A stretch of DNA of 64,000 nucleotides from Nonlabens xiamenensis (GTDB lineage Bacteria > Bacteroidota > Bacteroidia > Flavobacteriales > Flavobacteriaceae), in contig NZ_RMVE01000002.1 in NCBI RefSeq assembly GCF_003865345.1, positions 558,001 to 622,000 on the forward strand, read 5' to 3'. A model generated the notes under the pieces. The model had not been told where the DNA came from. It searched no databases and was given only the letters and a program-made list of their open reading frames with translations. Positions within the stretch are counted from its first letter, which is position 1, and the number at the start of each line of letters is the position of its first letter. Below are positions 1 through 8,396 of the stretch, piece after piece. The translations under genes were made by a program, and so were the position numbers.

Positions 1-540
1 GGTACCTACAAGAGATCGGGAGATGACACCGCAGATCTAGCAGCAGCAGAACGTTTAAAACAGGATCCCAAAGAAACGGCTGAACACGTCATGTTGGTAG
101 ACCTGGCAAGAAATGATCTGAGCAGACATGCCAGAGAAGTAAAAGTCCAGGACTATCAAAACATTCATTTTTATTCTCATGTGATCCATATGGTGAGCAA
201 AGTAACGGGAAGTATAGACGAAAATGATAAAATTCAATTGATAGGTGATACCTTCCCTGCGGGCACCTTGAGTGGAGCTCCAAAGTTCAGGGCAATGCAA
301 CTTATAGATTCTTATGAGCGATCAGCAAGAGAATTTTACGGTGGTGCAATAGGCTATCTAGGATTTGACGGAAATTTCAATCACGCCATAATTATTCGCA
401 GCATCCTGTCCAGAAACAACAAGTTGTACTTTAGAGCTGGTGCGGGAGTGGTGGTTGAAAGCGATCTGGAAAGTGAAACCCAAGAAGTATACAACAAAAC
501 CAATGCCCTTAGAAAGGCAATACAAAAAGCAAATCAATGA
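1..540 (+). CDS. trpE: anthranilate synthase component I, C-terminal part (5' end outside window)
   Basis: Anthranilate synthase large subunit makes anthranilate from chorismate, using ammonia supplied by TrpG; it is the first step of tryptophan synthesis. The reading frame is open from base 1, so the start lies outside the window and only about 179 C-terminal residues are seen. The chorismate-binding signatures are present: the AEHVMLVDLARNDLSR stretch, the AGTLSGAPK motif, the YGGAIGYLGFDGN segment, and the RAGAGVVVESD region near the end. The stop codon overlaps the ATG of the next gene (ATGA type), indicating translational coupling. The adjacent trpG argues for TrpE rather than PabB or a related chorismate enzyme. 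Confidence 0.95.
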   Translation, partial: GTYKRSGDDTADLAAAERLKQDPKETAEHVMLVDLARNDLSRHAREVKVQDYQNIHFYSHVIHMVSKVTGSIDENDKIQLIGDTFPAGTLSGAPKFRAMQLIDSYERSAREFYGGAIGYLGFDGNFNHAIIIRSILSRNNKLYFRAGAGVVVESDLESETQEVYNKTNALRKAIQKANQ

Positions 541-1022
541 ATATGAATATCAAGCCCCTTTTTCTACTCATGATCGTTTGCATGAGTCTTCTACTTTCTT
601 GTAAGAATGACAAAACAATCATTTATGAGTCCTATCCAAATGAGTCCAACTCAATAATGATTACCCGATCAGAAGAGTTTAAAGACAATAAGTTTAAAAC
701 TGCCGACTATTTAACTAGTGATGAGGTGTACAATGCCATGATTTTTGAATATAACGTTGGCTCTACCATACAGGCTACGGATAAGTATATGCTCAAACCT
801 ATGCTGAAACAATATATTGTAGATGATAAGTCGGTTATGGAATTGGAGTTAAGAACCTATACCTTTTCCCTGGACCTTATCGACAAAGTAACGCTCTCAA
901 AATCAAGAAATCCAAAGATATCAGGAAAATTATTTTCCAACTTTGAGGTACAGATTCAGCAGGAAGATGAGGTAACCCTATACCGATTGGATGAAGAAGG
1001 CTATTTTAAGAAGAGCTCATGA
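537..1022 (+). CDS. hypothetical lipoprotein embedded in the trp operon
   Basis: This 161-residue protein starts with a charged N-terminus, a hydrophobic stretch and a lipobox-like LLLSC at about residues 18-22, so a lipid-anchored envelope protein is likely. The mature part is polar with no motif I recognise. It overlaps trpE by 4 bp and trpG by 4 bp, so it is co-transcribed and probably translationally coupled inside the tryptophan operon. A lipoprotein between the two anthranilate synthase subunits is unusual, because trpE and trpG normally abut. No enzymatic role in tryptophan synthesis can be inferred; it may be a passenger gene. Confidence 0.8.
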   Translation: MNMNIKPLFLLMIVCMSLLLSCKNDKTIIYESYPNESNSIMITRSEEFKDNKFKTADYLTSDEVYNAMIFEYNVGSTIQATDKYMLKPMLKQYIVDDKSVMELELRTYTFSLDLIDKVTLSKSRNPKISGKLFSNFEVQIQQEDEVTLYRLDEEGYFKKSS

Positions 1023-1588
1023 AAAAGATATTGATCATCGACAATTACGACAGCTTCACCTATAATCTCGTGCATTATCTGGAGGACCTGGGCGCCAATG
1101 TTACCGTTTACCGCAATGACCAGATTACACCAGAAGAGTGTGCATCTTATGATGCTGTGGTGTTATCTCCAGGACCAGGGATTCCAAAAGAAGCTGGAAA
1201 TCTATTGGAGATTATAAAATACCTGAAGGATAAAAAACCTTTATTAGGAATTTGTCTGGGACATCAAGCAATAACAGAAGTTTATGGAGGGAAAATAATT
1301 AATCTTGAAAAGGTTTATCATGGACTTTCGACTACCATGACCCATGAAGGTGACGCTTTTTTTAAATCTATTCCCATTAGCTTTCAAGCGGGTCGATACC
1401 ACAGTTGGGTAGCCGATGCCTCAAACTTCCCCTCTGAATTAGTGATTACCGCTAAAGACGAAAATGGTCAGATCATGGCCTTAAAAGATAGAACCCTACC
1501 CATATATGGGGTACAATTTCACCCAGAAAGCATCATGACTCCCCAAGGAAAATTAATGCTGAAAAACTTTTTGGAACTCATTGCATGA
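1019..1588 (+). CDS. trpG: anthranilate synthase component II (glutamine amidotransferase)
   Basis: TrpG hydrolyses glutamine and channels ammonia to TrpE. The 189-residue length is normal for the family. The N-terminal IDNYDSFTYNLVHYL motif, the nucleophile in GICLGHQAI (Cys near residue 79) and the catalytic His-Glu pair in VQFHPESIMTP are all visible, so the triad is intact. It overlaps the preceding lipoprotein gene and the following trpD by 4 bp each. PabA is hard to exclude from sequence alone, and in many bacteria one subunit serves both folate and tryptophan synthesis, but the operon context supports TrpG. Confidence 0.96.
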   Translation: MKKILIIDNYDSFTYNLVHYLEDLGANVTVYRNDQITPEECASYDAVVLSPGPGIPKEAGNLLEIIKYLKDKKPLLGICLGHQAITEVYGGKIINLEKVYHGLSTTMTHEGDAFFKSIPISFQAGRYHSWVADASNFPSELVITAKDENGQIMALKDRTLPIYGVQFHPESIMTPQGKLMLKNFLELIA

Positions 1589-2589
1589 AACATATACTTA
1601 ATAAATTATTTGACCACGACATACTCACTAGGAGAGAAGCATATGATGTTCTAAAAATTATCACTGGGGGTGAGGTGAATGACGGTCAGATCGCTGCATT
1701 TCTCACCGTTTTTGGAATGCGCAGCATCACCGTGGAAGAACTGGCAGGGTTTAGAGACGCTATGCTGGAACAAGCTTTGTTGATCGATTTGTCAGCCTAT
1801 AACCCTATTGATCTTTGTGGAACTGGTGGCGACCAGAAAAACACTTTTAATATCAGTACACTGGCCAGTTTTGTTACGGCCGGGGCTGGGATTCCCGTAG
1901 CTAAACATGGGAATTATGGGGTAAGCTCCGTCAGCGGATCCAGTAATGTGATGGAACATTTGGGCTTTAGATTTACAAATGATACCACATTGCTCACCAG
2001 ACAAATTGAGTCCGCCGGCATCACCTTTCTCCACGCTCCCCTATTCCACCCTGCCATGAAAGCAGTCGGCCCTATCCGCAAGCAACTGGGCGTGAAGACC
2101 TTTTTTAATATGTTGGGACCCTTAGTGAATCCTGCTAAGCCGAAATTGCAAAGCGTGGGGGTATTTAGTTTACAGTTGGCCAGGAATTATGAATATCTGT
2201 TCCAGAACGAACCAGAAAAGCAGTATGCCATCCTTCATTCACATCAGGGATATGACGAGGTAAGTCTCACCGGCAAAACTCGTCTGGCCAGCAATAATGG
2301 AGTAAGTGATGTTTTGCCCAAAGATTTTGGTCTTCAAACTTTGCAACCCGAAGATATTTATGGGGGAGACAGTATTGTCGAAGCAGCAGAAATTTTCATG
2401 AATGTTTTGAACAACGAGGGAACTGATGCACAAAAAAATGTGGTGATCGCCAATGCTGCCACAGCTATCGCGGTGGCCAAACCTGAATTAAACTTGCACC
2501 AGGCCTCCATCACCGCAAGAGGCTCCCTAGAATCTGGAAAAGCGTTGAAAGCTTTTGAAGCACTCTTAAAACTTACTCCCACCGTATAA
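1585..2589 (+). CDS. trpD: anthranilate phosphoribosyltransferase
   Basis: TrpD transfers the phosphoribosyl group of PRPP to anthranilate. The protein has 334 residues, the usual length. The PRPP-binding glycine-rich motif DLCGTGGD is followed by NTFNIST and by KHGNYGVSS, the typical TrpD order. The GVKTFFNMLGPLVNP segment is the family's substrate-side signature. The start overlaps the trpG stop (ATGA), and trpC follows after one base. Cytoplasmic enzyme, second step of the pathway. Confidence 0.97.
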   Translation: MKHILNKLFDHDILTRREAYDVLKIITGGEVNDGQIAAFLTVFGMRSITVEELAGFRDAMLEQALLIDLSAYNPIDLCGTGGDQKNTFNISTLASFVTAGAGIPVAKHGNYGVSSVSGSSNVMEHLGFRFTNDTTLLTRQIESAGITFLHAPLFHPAMKAVGPIRKQLGVKTFFNMLGPLVNPAKPKLQSVGVFSLQLARNYEYLFQNEPEKQYAILHSHQGYDEVSLTGKTRLASNNGVSDVLPKDFGLQTLQPEDIYGGDSIVEAAEIFMNVLNNEGTDAQKNVVIANAATAIAVAKPELNLHQASITARGSLESGKALKAFEALLKLTPTV

Positions 2590-2590
2590 C

Positions 2591-3394
2591 ATGGCAGATA
2601 TTCTTAAAAAAATAGTGGATCATACCACGCAGAACCTAAGGAAGAGAAAGCAGGAGATGCCCTTGCAAAAATTGCGGGAGATGCTTTTTTATTCCACCCC
2701 ATGCTTATCGCTGCACAAAGCCCTTGAGGATGGAAGCGGCATTATTGCCGAACATAAACGCCAAAGTCCAAGTAAAGGATCTTTTGATTGTCCGGCCAGT
2801 CTGATTGAGATAGTTACAGGCTATGAAAAAGCTGGGGCCAGTGCGATCAGTTGCCTGACCAATCAGCATTTTTTTGGTGGTACACTGGATGATTTAAGGG
2901 ATGTAAAAAAACACATCAACATTCCTGTATTGCGCAAGGATTTTATGGTCGATCTATATCAGGTCCATGAAGCCAAAGCTTACGGCGCAGACGCGATTTT
3001 ACTCATCGCGGCCTGTCTGGACAAAGAACAAATGCAGGCCCTGGCGCTGGAAAGTTTGAATCTGGGCTTGGACATATTATTTGAGGTCCACCATGAAGAT
3101 GAGTTGGACACCGTTAAAAAATTAAGTGCTCAGTTTCCTAAAAACAAGTATATCATAGGTGTGAACAATAGGGACCTCAAGCGATTTAAAACTGATATTC
3201 AAGTCAGTAAAGATCTGTTTCCACATTTTCCTGATGGAGTATTGGCCATCAGCGAGAGCGGAATATCAGATCCTGAAACGGTCAAAGAATTACAACTTGT
3301 CGGCTACACCGGATTTTTAATGGGAGAAGCCTTTATGAAAACGGATGATCCTGGTCGCTCCTGCGATGAATTTATTAAAGCTATACGGTCATGA
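2591..3394 (+). CDS. trpC: indole-3-glycerol phosphate synthase
   Basis: TrpC closes the indole ring, converting carboxyphenylamino-deoxyribulose phosphate to indole-3-glycerol phosphate. The 267-residue TIM-barrel protein shows AEHKRQSPSKG near residue 53 (catalytic Glu and Lys), the LRKDFMVDLYQ strand, GVNNRDLKRF and the phosphate-binding end ISESGISDP. It is monofunctional, with TrpF encoded separately, and overlaps trpF by 4 bp. Confidence 0.97.
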   Translation: MADILKKIVDHTTQNLRKRKQEMPLQKLREMLFYSTPCLSLHKALEDGSGIIAEHKRQSPSKGSFDCPASLIEIVTGYEKAGASAISCLTNQHFFGGTLDDLRDVKKHINIPVLRKDFMVDLYQVHEAKAYGADAILLIAACLDKEQMQALALESLNLGLDILFEVHHEDELDTVKKLSAQFPKNKYIIGVNNRDLKRFKTDIQVSKDLFPHFPDGVLAISESGISDPETVKELQLVGYTGFLMGEAFMKTDDPGRSCDEFIKAIRS

Positions 3395-4032
3395 TGATCA
3401 AAGTCTGCGGCATGCGGGAATTGGACAATATCCAGGAATTACAACAGTTGGATCTGGATTTTATGGGACTGATCAGGTATCCAAAATCCAAAAGATTTGT
3501 AAATCATCAACGCAAGCAGGAGATCGGCCAGCTGCAAATGAACAAAGGGACTGTGGGTGTATATGTCAATGAGTCGTTGGAGAACATACTGAAGGATATC
3601 ATCCCCTTACAATTGGATGTCATACAGTTACACGGTGATGAGGATGTCGCTTTCGCGAAAGCGATATTAGAGTTAGACTTGAAAGTTTTTAAGGCGATTT
3701 CGATGGGTACAGAGATGGATATGAATAGGGTAAAAGAATGGTCGAATCTGGGTCAAAGATATCCTGGGAAGTTTTTTCTTTTGTTTGATACAGCTACTCC
3801 CGAATATGGTGGATCTGGAAAAAAATTTGATTGGTCCCTGTTGGCCGATTATAATGGAAAAGTACCGTTCTTGCTCAGCGGCGGACTGAGCCCAGACGAT
3901 GTGGAAGCCGTCAAGGCCTTTAAAAACGAAATGTTTCTGGGGGTCGACCTTAATTCAGGCTTTGAATTGGCGCCCGGAGTAAAAGATATCGAGGCTATTA
4001 AAAGCTTCATTAAACAAGTTAGAGATGAGTAA
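3391..4032 (+). CDS. trpF: phosphoribosylanthranilate isomerase
   Basis: TrpF carries out the Amadori rearrangement of phosphoribosylanthranilate. The N-terminal IKVCGMR motif holds the catalytic Cys, the [18 protein letters not shown] segment holds the catalytic Asp and substrate loop, and [11 protein letters not shown] is the phosphate-binding strand. The length of 213 residues is normal. One copy of the palindrome lies inside the gene at 3649-3662 and encodes AFAKA in the middle of the protein. Start is at MMIK or one codon later; the stop overlaps trpB by 8 bp. Confidence 0.95.
   Translation: MMIKVCGMRELDNIQELQQLDLDFMGLIRYPKSKRFVNHQRKQEIGQLQMNKGTVGVYVNESLENILKDIIPLQLDVIQLHGDEDVAFAKAILELDLKVFKAISMGTEMDMNRVKEWSNLGQRYPGKFFLLFDTATPEYGGSGKKFDWSLLADYNGKVPFLLSGGLSPDDVEAVKAFKNEMFLGVDLNSGFELAPGVKDIEAIKSFIKQVRDE
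3649..3662. repeat. palindrome GCTTTCGCGAAAGC, in trpF
   Basis: Perfect copy; encodes AFAKA inside TrpF. Confidence 0.95.
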
Positions 4033-5197
4033 ATATCAAGTTGATTCCAATGGGTTTTACGGCGAGTTTGGCGGTGCTTTTATTCCCGAACTCTTATACC
4101 CCAATATTGAAGAATTGAGGGACAATTACCTAGAAATTGAAAAGTCCGCCGAATTTCAGCAAGAGTTCAAAGCCTTACTGAAAGATTATGTGGGCAGACC
4201 CACACCTCTTTTCCTGGCACGGAGACTTTCAGAAAAATACGGTGCTCAGATATACCTTAAACGAGAAGACTTGTGTCATACCGGCGCTCACAAAGTCAAT
4301 AATACCATAGGTCAGATTATTTTGGCTGAAAAACTGGGCAAAAAACGTATTATCGCAGAGACCGGTGCTGGTCAACACGGTGTTGCCACCGCTACTGTTT
4401 GTGCCCTAAAAGGCTTGGATTGTATCGTGTATATGGGAGAAAAGGATATTGAACGTCAGGCTCCCAACGTCGCCCGTATGAAAATGTTGGGTGCCGAAGT
4501 CAGACCGGCGACAAGCGGATCAAAGACCTTAAAGGATGCCACCAATGAGGCGATGCGGGATTGGATCAATAATCCAGAGGACACCCATTACATCATCGGA
4601 TCCGTAGTAGGCCCACATCCCTACCCTGATATGGTCGCCAGATACCAATCTGTCATTTCCGAAGAAATAAAAAACCAGTTGGAAGGCCTGCCCGATTATG
4701 TGATTGCCTGTGTAGGTGGTGGTTCCAATGCCATGGGTGCATTTTATCATTTCCTGGATGACGAGGAGGTTCAACTTATAGGTGTAGAGGCAGCTGGCTG
4801 GGGAGTTGAAACGGATAAAACTGCCGCAACGCTCAGCTTGGGAACACCTGGTGTTCTGCACGCCAGTAGGTCTATTATGATGCAGGATGCCGATGGGCAA
4901 GTCATTGAGCCTCACAGCATCTCAGCTGGTTTGGATTACCCGGGTATTGGTCCTGCGCACGCCTGGTTAAAAGTAAGCCAAAGAGCAACTTATATGGCAG
5001 TTACCGATCAATCAGCGCTGGAAGCGGCCACTGAGGTGAGCCGACTGGAAGGAATTATTCCCGCGTTAGAAACCGCTCATGCCTTCTCCGTGCTGAAGGA
5101 TCTTAATTTAAAGCCAACTGATAAGGTCGTCATCAATCTTTCGGGAAGAGGTGATAAGGACATGGATACGTATATGAAAGAACTCAACCTTAGATAA
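4025..5197 (+). CDS. trpB: tryptophan synthase beta chain
   Basis: TrpB condenses indole with serine using PLP. The 390-residue protein shows the PLP lysine in [13 protein letters not shown], the phosphate-binding GGGSNAMG loop, the catalytic Glu region [14 protein letters not shown], and the C-terminal [10 protein letters not shown] motif. It is the standard TrpB1 type, which works with TrpA; it overlaps trpF and trpA follows after 8 bp. Confidence 0.98.
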   Translation: MSKYQVDSNGFYGEFGGAFIPELLYPNIEELRDNYLEIEKSAEFQQEFKALLKDYVGRPTPLFLARRLSEKYGAQIYLKREDLCHTGAHKVNNTIGQIILAEKLGKKRIIAETGAGQHGVATATVCALKGLDCIVYMGEKDIERQAPNVARMKMLGAEVRPATSGSKTLKDATNEAMRDWINNPEDTHYIIGSVVGPHPYPDMVARYQSVISEEIKNQLEGLPDYVIACVGGGSNAMGAFYHFLDDEEVQLIGVEAAGWGVETDKTAATLSLGTPGVLHASRSIMMQDADGQVIEPHSISAGLDYPGIGPAHAWLKVSQRATYMAVTDQSALEAATEVSRLEGIIPALETAHAFSVLKDLNLKPTDKVVINLSGRGDKDMDTYMKELNLR

Positions 5198-5205
5198 CAC
5201 AAGCC

Positions 5206-5970
5206 ATGAAAAACAAGCTGACCGAATTATTAGCTACCAAACCCAGCCAACTACTTAATATTTTCTTTACTGCAGGATATCCGCAGATAGAAGATACCAA
5301 TCGAATTCTTTCTGCTCTTGCTACTGCTGGGGTAGATCTGGTAGAAATAGGTATTCCATTTAGCGATCCGTTGGCCGATGGACCTACCATACAAGAGAGT
5401 TCAAAAAAAGCCTTGGAAAACGGTATGTCTATCGAGCGTCTATTGAGCCAATTAGAAAAGCAGGACTTAGACTTGCCCGTATTATTAATGGGGTATCTCA
5501 ATCCTATACTGCAATATGGTATGAAGAATTTCTGCAAGCGATGTCAAGAGGTGGGCGTGGATGGTTTGATTATTCCCGATCTTCCTCTTCAGATTTATCT
5601 CAACGAATTTTCAGGTGTGTTTGAGGAGCATAGTCTAAGTAATATTTTCTTGGTAACTCCGCAGACTTCAGAACAGCGAATTCGGGAAATTGACCGACAT
5701 AGCACTGGATTTATTTATGCTGTGAGTTCTGCCAGTACTACAGGTAGCAAAAACCAATTTGCAACCGCAACTGACTATTTGAAGAAGTTAAAGGATATGC
5801 AATTGGAGACACCCATACTCACAGGTTTCAATATCAAAACCCAATCTGACTTTAAAACTGCTTGTGAATACGTGGACGGCGCCATTATCGGTAGCGAATT
5901 TATCCGACAAATAAGCCATGGTGAGCCACTAGAGGATAAGGTAAAAGGTTATGTTCAGTCAATCAGGTAA
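5206..5970 (+). CDS. trpA: tryptophan synthase alpha chain
   Basis: TrpA cleaves indole-3-glycerol phosphate and channels indole to TrpB. Family signatures are FFTAGYP near the N-terminus, the catalytic Glu in LVEIGIPFSDPLADGP, the catalytic Asp in IIPDLP, and a shortened glycine-rich end. Length of 254 residues is normal. It is the last trp gene; no strong terminator is visible in the 109 bp before hisL, so some read-through toward the his attenuator is possible. Confidence 0.97.
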   Translation: MKNKLTELLATKPSQLLNIFFTAGYPQIEDTNRILSALATAGVDLVEIGIPFSDPLADGPTIQESSKKALENGMSIERLLSQLEKQDLDLPVLLMGYLNPILQYGMKNFCKRCQEVGVDGLIIPDLPLQIYLNEFSGVFEEHSLSNIFLVTPQTSEQRIREIDRHSTGFIYAVSSASTTGSKNQFATATDYLKKLKDMQLETPILTGFNIKTQSDFKTACEYVDGAIIGSEFIRQISHGEPLEDKVKGYVQSIR

Positions 5971-6039
5971 GTTCGTTTTGCTGTAATTGCTGCTATCATA
6001 GGAATAAATTCTTAAGAAAGGATTAATTTTTATGGATTC

Positions 6040-6053
6040 GCTTTCGCGAAAGC
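6040..6053. repeat. palindrome copy, upstream of hisL
   Basis: Perfect copy, intergenic, 26 bp before the hisL start. Confidence 0.95.
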
Positions 6054-6079
6054 TGAATGCGTCTTACCTTTACCCCATC

Positions 6080-6133
6080 ATGAAAGTAGAATTTACACAT
6101 CATCATCATTTTTACACATCGCAACAGGCGTAG
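6080..6133 (+). CDS. hisL: his operon leader peptide with four consecutive His codons
   Basis: A 17-codon open frame reads MKVEFTHHHHFYTSQQA and ends in tandem TAG TAG. Four adjacent CAT codons occupy 6098-6109. It lies just upstream of a terminator hairpin (6167-6189 plus T-run) and hisG. The segment 6123-6130, right after the His codons, is complementary (one G-U) to 6170-6177, the 5' arm of the terminator. Ribosome stalling at the His codons would leave this segment free to break the terminator, while translation to the stop would cover it. This is the classic logic of his operon attenuation. Confidence 0.93.
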   Translation: MKVEFTHHHHFYTSQQA

Positions 6134-6194
6134 TAGAAATGTATTGATGTCACTCAACATATTATCAACCGTCTGTTATACAGGCGGTTTTTTT
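6123..6194 (+). promoter_or_regulatory. his attenuator: antiterminator and terminator pair
   Basis: The terminator hairpin pairs AACCGTCTG at 6167-6175 with CAGGCGGTT at 6181-6189 around a 5-nt loop, followed by a T-run to 6194. The alternative pairing joins AACAGGCG (6123-6130) with CGTCTGTT (6170-6177). The two structures exclude each other because they share the 6170-6175 segment. The competing segment is the end of the leader peptide frame, as transcription attenuation requires. Confidence 0.88.
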
Positions 6195-6252
6195 GTTTTA
6201 TAACTTAAGATTTGCTTGCATACAGACCCAAAAGCTGAAACGCACAAACAAA

Positions 6253-7104
6253 ATGATCAGAATAGCAGTACAAAAATCAGGCAGATTGTCCGACAAATCC
6301 CTTCAACTCTTGAAAGACTGTGGGATTAAATTTGAAAACGGTGGACGCAAACTCTCCACCCAGGCCAAAAATTTCCCCATGGAAATCCTCTTTTTAAGAG
6401 ATGATGATATTCCGCAATATGTAGCCAATGGAGTAGCAGATTTGGGAATCCTGGGATTGAATGAGGTAGAAGAAAAAGACCAAAAGGTCGACGTGATTAA
6501 GCAATTGGGGTTTGCCGGATGCCGATTGAGTCTCGCAGTGCAAAAGGATGTCGATTATCCCGGCCTTGAATGGTTCAATGGTAAGCGGGTAGCCAGTAGT
6601 TACACCACTATCGTAGAAAAGTTTTTTAAAGATAAAGGCATCCAGGCTACCACTGAAGAAATCGGCGGATCAGTAGAGATCGCTCCGGGAATAGGCCTTG
6701 CCGATGGTATTTGTGACATTGTTTCGACCGGATCAACTTTGATCATGAACGGACTGAAAGAAGTAGAAACAGTAATGTATAGTGAAGCTGTACTGATTTC
6801 CAATCCAACATTAGATAATCAGAAAAAGGAATTGTTGGAGAAATTGATGTTCAGGATGGAAGCCGTGCAAAATGCCGCAAAGAGCAAATACATCCTACTA
6901 AATGCCCCCAACGATAAGATAGAGGAAATTTCCAGCCTATTGCCAGGAATGAAAAGTCCGACCGTATTACCACTCGCAGAGGCAGGTTGGTCCAGTTTGC
7001 ACTCCGTGATCGAGGAAAACGATTTTTGGAATGTGATTGATCAACTAAAGGATGCCGGTGCTCAGGGAATTTTGGTAAGTCCTATTGAAAAACTGATCGC
7101 CTGA
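6253..7104 (+). CDS. hisG: ATP phosphoribosyltransferase (long form)
   Basis: HisG links ATP and PRPP in the first, feedback-controlled step of histidine synthesis. I chose the ATG at 6253 (MIRIAVQKSGRLSDKS) because it matches the family N-terminus; an in-frame codon at 6193 lies inside the attenuator T-run and would add 20 unrelated residues. The protein has about 283 residues, consistent with the long form carrying a C-terminal regulatory domain. The GIADGICDIVSTGSTL-like PRPP loop is seen as LADGICDIVSTGSTL. The stop overlaps the hisD start (TGATG). Confidence 0.96.
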   Translation: MIRIAVQKSGRLSDKSLQLLKDCGIKFENGGRKLSTQAKNFPMEILFLRDDDIPQYVANGVADLGILGLNEVEEKDQKVDVIKQLGFAGCRLSLAVQKDVDYPGLEWFNGKRVASSYTTIVEKFFKDKGIQATTEEIGGSVEIAPGIGLADGICDIVSTGSTLIMNGLKEVETVMYSEAVLISNPTLDNQKKELLEKLMFRMEAVQNAAKSKYILLNAPNDKIEEISSLLPGMKSPTVLPLAEAGWSSLHSVIEENDFWNVIDQLKDAGAQGILVSPIEKLIA

Positions 7105-8396
7105 TGAAGATTTATACCCATCCAGTCCCTTCGGATCAAATTTCGTTACTGGAACGTCCACAACAACAAAAGCAACAAGTTGATGAGGCGGTACAAGAGA
7201 TTATCGGACTGGTGCGCCGGAATGGCGACAAAGCCTTGTTGGCTTTTGCAGAAAAATTTGACAAGGCTCAATTGAACCAGCTCCAAGTGTCTCCCGAAGA
7301 AATTCAGACCGCAGCCGAATTACTATCGCCCACGCTCAAAGCAGCCATTCAAACTGCCTATGAAAATATATATAGGTTTCACGAGGCTTGTTTTACGAGG
7401 GACTATCCTGTGATCAATACCATGCCAGGTATCAAATGTTGGCGCAGGTCCATGCCAATTCAAAAAGTCGGACTTTATATTCCTGGAGGTACCGCTCCCC
7501 TATTTTCTACAGTTTTGATGCTAGGGATACCAGCCAAAATTGCCGGAAACGAGCAAGTCGTTTTATGCAGTCCTACAGATCAGCAAGGTAACATTCACCC
7601 TGCGGTTTTATATACGGCGCAACTTTGCGGTATCTCAGAGATCTACAAAACCGGAGGTGCACAGGCAATAGCAGCCATGACCTATGGAACCGAGAGTATT
7701 CCTGCAGTCAACAAAATTTTCGGACCTGGAAATGCCTTTGTAACCCGAGCAAAGGAGCTCTCACAACAAGCTGGTGTTGCGATTGATATGCCGGCAGGAC
7801 CCAGCGAGGTTTTGATCATCGCAGACGCCCAGGCTGACCCAGCCTTTGTAGCGGCAGACCTGTTGGCGCAGGCAGAACACGGTCCAGACAGTCAGGTGAT
7901 CTTGTTGACTGATAGTGTCGATCTGGCTCAAACTGTCCAGCAGAACATTGAAGAACAATTGGAGTCGCTTCCGCGAAAGCTAACCGCACAACAAGCACTG
8001 AAAAACAGTAAAAGCATTATTTTGACCAGCATTGAAGAATGCGTTGCATGGTCTGATGCCTATGCTCCCGAACACCTGATCATCAATACACAAAATGCAA
8101 CATCTTTAGCACAATCCATCAAGGTAGCCGGTTCGGTCTTTATCGGTTCATTGACCTGTGAGAGTTTGGGTGACTATGCCAGCGGTACCAATCACACCTT
8201 ACCTACCTATGGCTATGCACGTAATTACAGCGGAGTAAGCGTGGATAGCTTTGTCAATAAAGTGACCTTCCAGGAGGCAGATGCACAAGGCATTCAATTA
8301 TTGGGACCAGCCGTGGAAGCCATGGCCGCTGCCGAAGGATTGGATGCTCATAAAAATGCGGTAAGCCTTAGATTATCAAAAATCAAGAAATCATGA
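7104..8396 (+). CDS. hisD: histidinol dehydrogenase
   Basis: HisD oxidises L-histidinol to L-histidine in two NAD-dependent steps. The 430-residue protein has the family signatures [44 protein letters not shown], and the catalytic/zinc region [12 protein letters not shown] and APEHLII. A one-mismatch copy of the palindrome (7967-7980) lies within the gene. hisC overlaps by 4 bp. Confidence 0.97.
   Translation: MKIYTHPVPSDQISLLERPQQQKQQVDEAVQEIIGLVRRNGDKALLAFAEKFDKAQLNQLQVSPEEIQTAAELLSPTLKAAIQTAYENIYRFHEACFTRDYPVINTMPGIKCWRRSMPIQKVGLYIPGGTAPLFSTVLMLGIPAKIAGNEQVVLCSPTDQQGNIHPAVLYTAQLCGISEIYKTGGAQAIAAMTYGTESIPAVNKIFGPGNAFVTRAKELSQQAGVAIDMPAGPSEVLIIADAQADPAFVAADLLAQAEHGPDSQVILLTDSVDLAQTVQQNIEEQLESLPRKLTAQQALKNSKSIILTSIEECVAWSDAYAPEHLIINTQNATSLAQSIKVAGSVFIGSLTCESLGDYASGTNHTLPTYGYARNYSGVSVDSFVNKVTFQEADAQGIQLLGPAVEAMAAAEGLDAHKNAVSLRLSKIKKS
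7967..7980. repeat. one-mismatch palindrome copy, in hisD
   Basis: GCTTCCGCGAAAGC; encodes SLPRKL in HisD. Confidence 0.8.

Noticed and set aside
6193-6252. Longer hisG with 20 extra N-terminal residues
   Set aside because: The extension begins inside the attenuator T-run and does not match the HisG N-terminus; the start at 6253 does.
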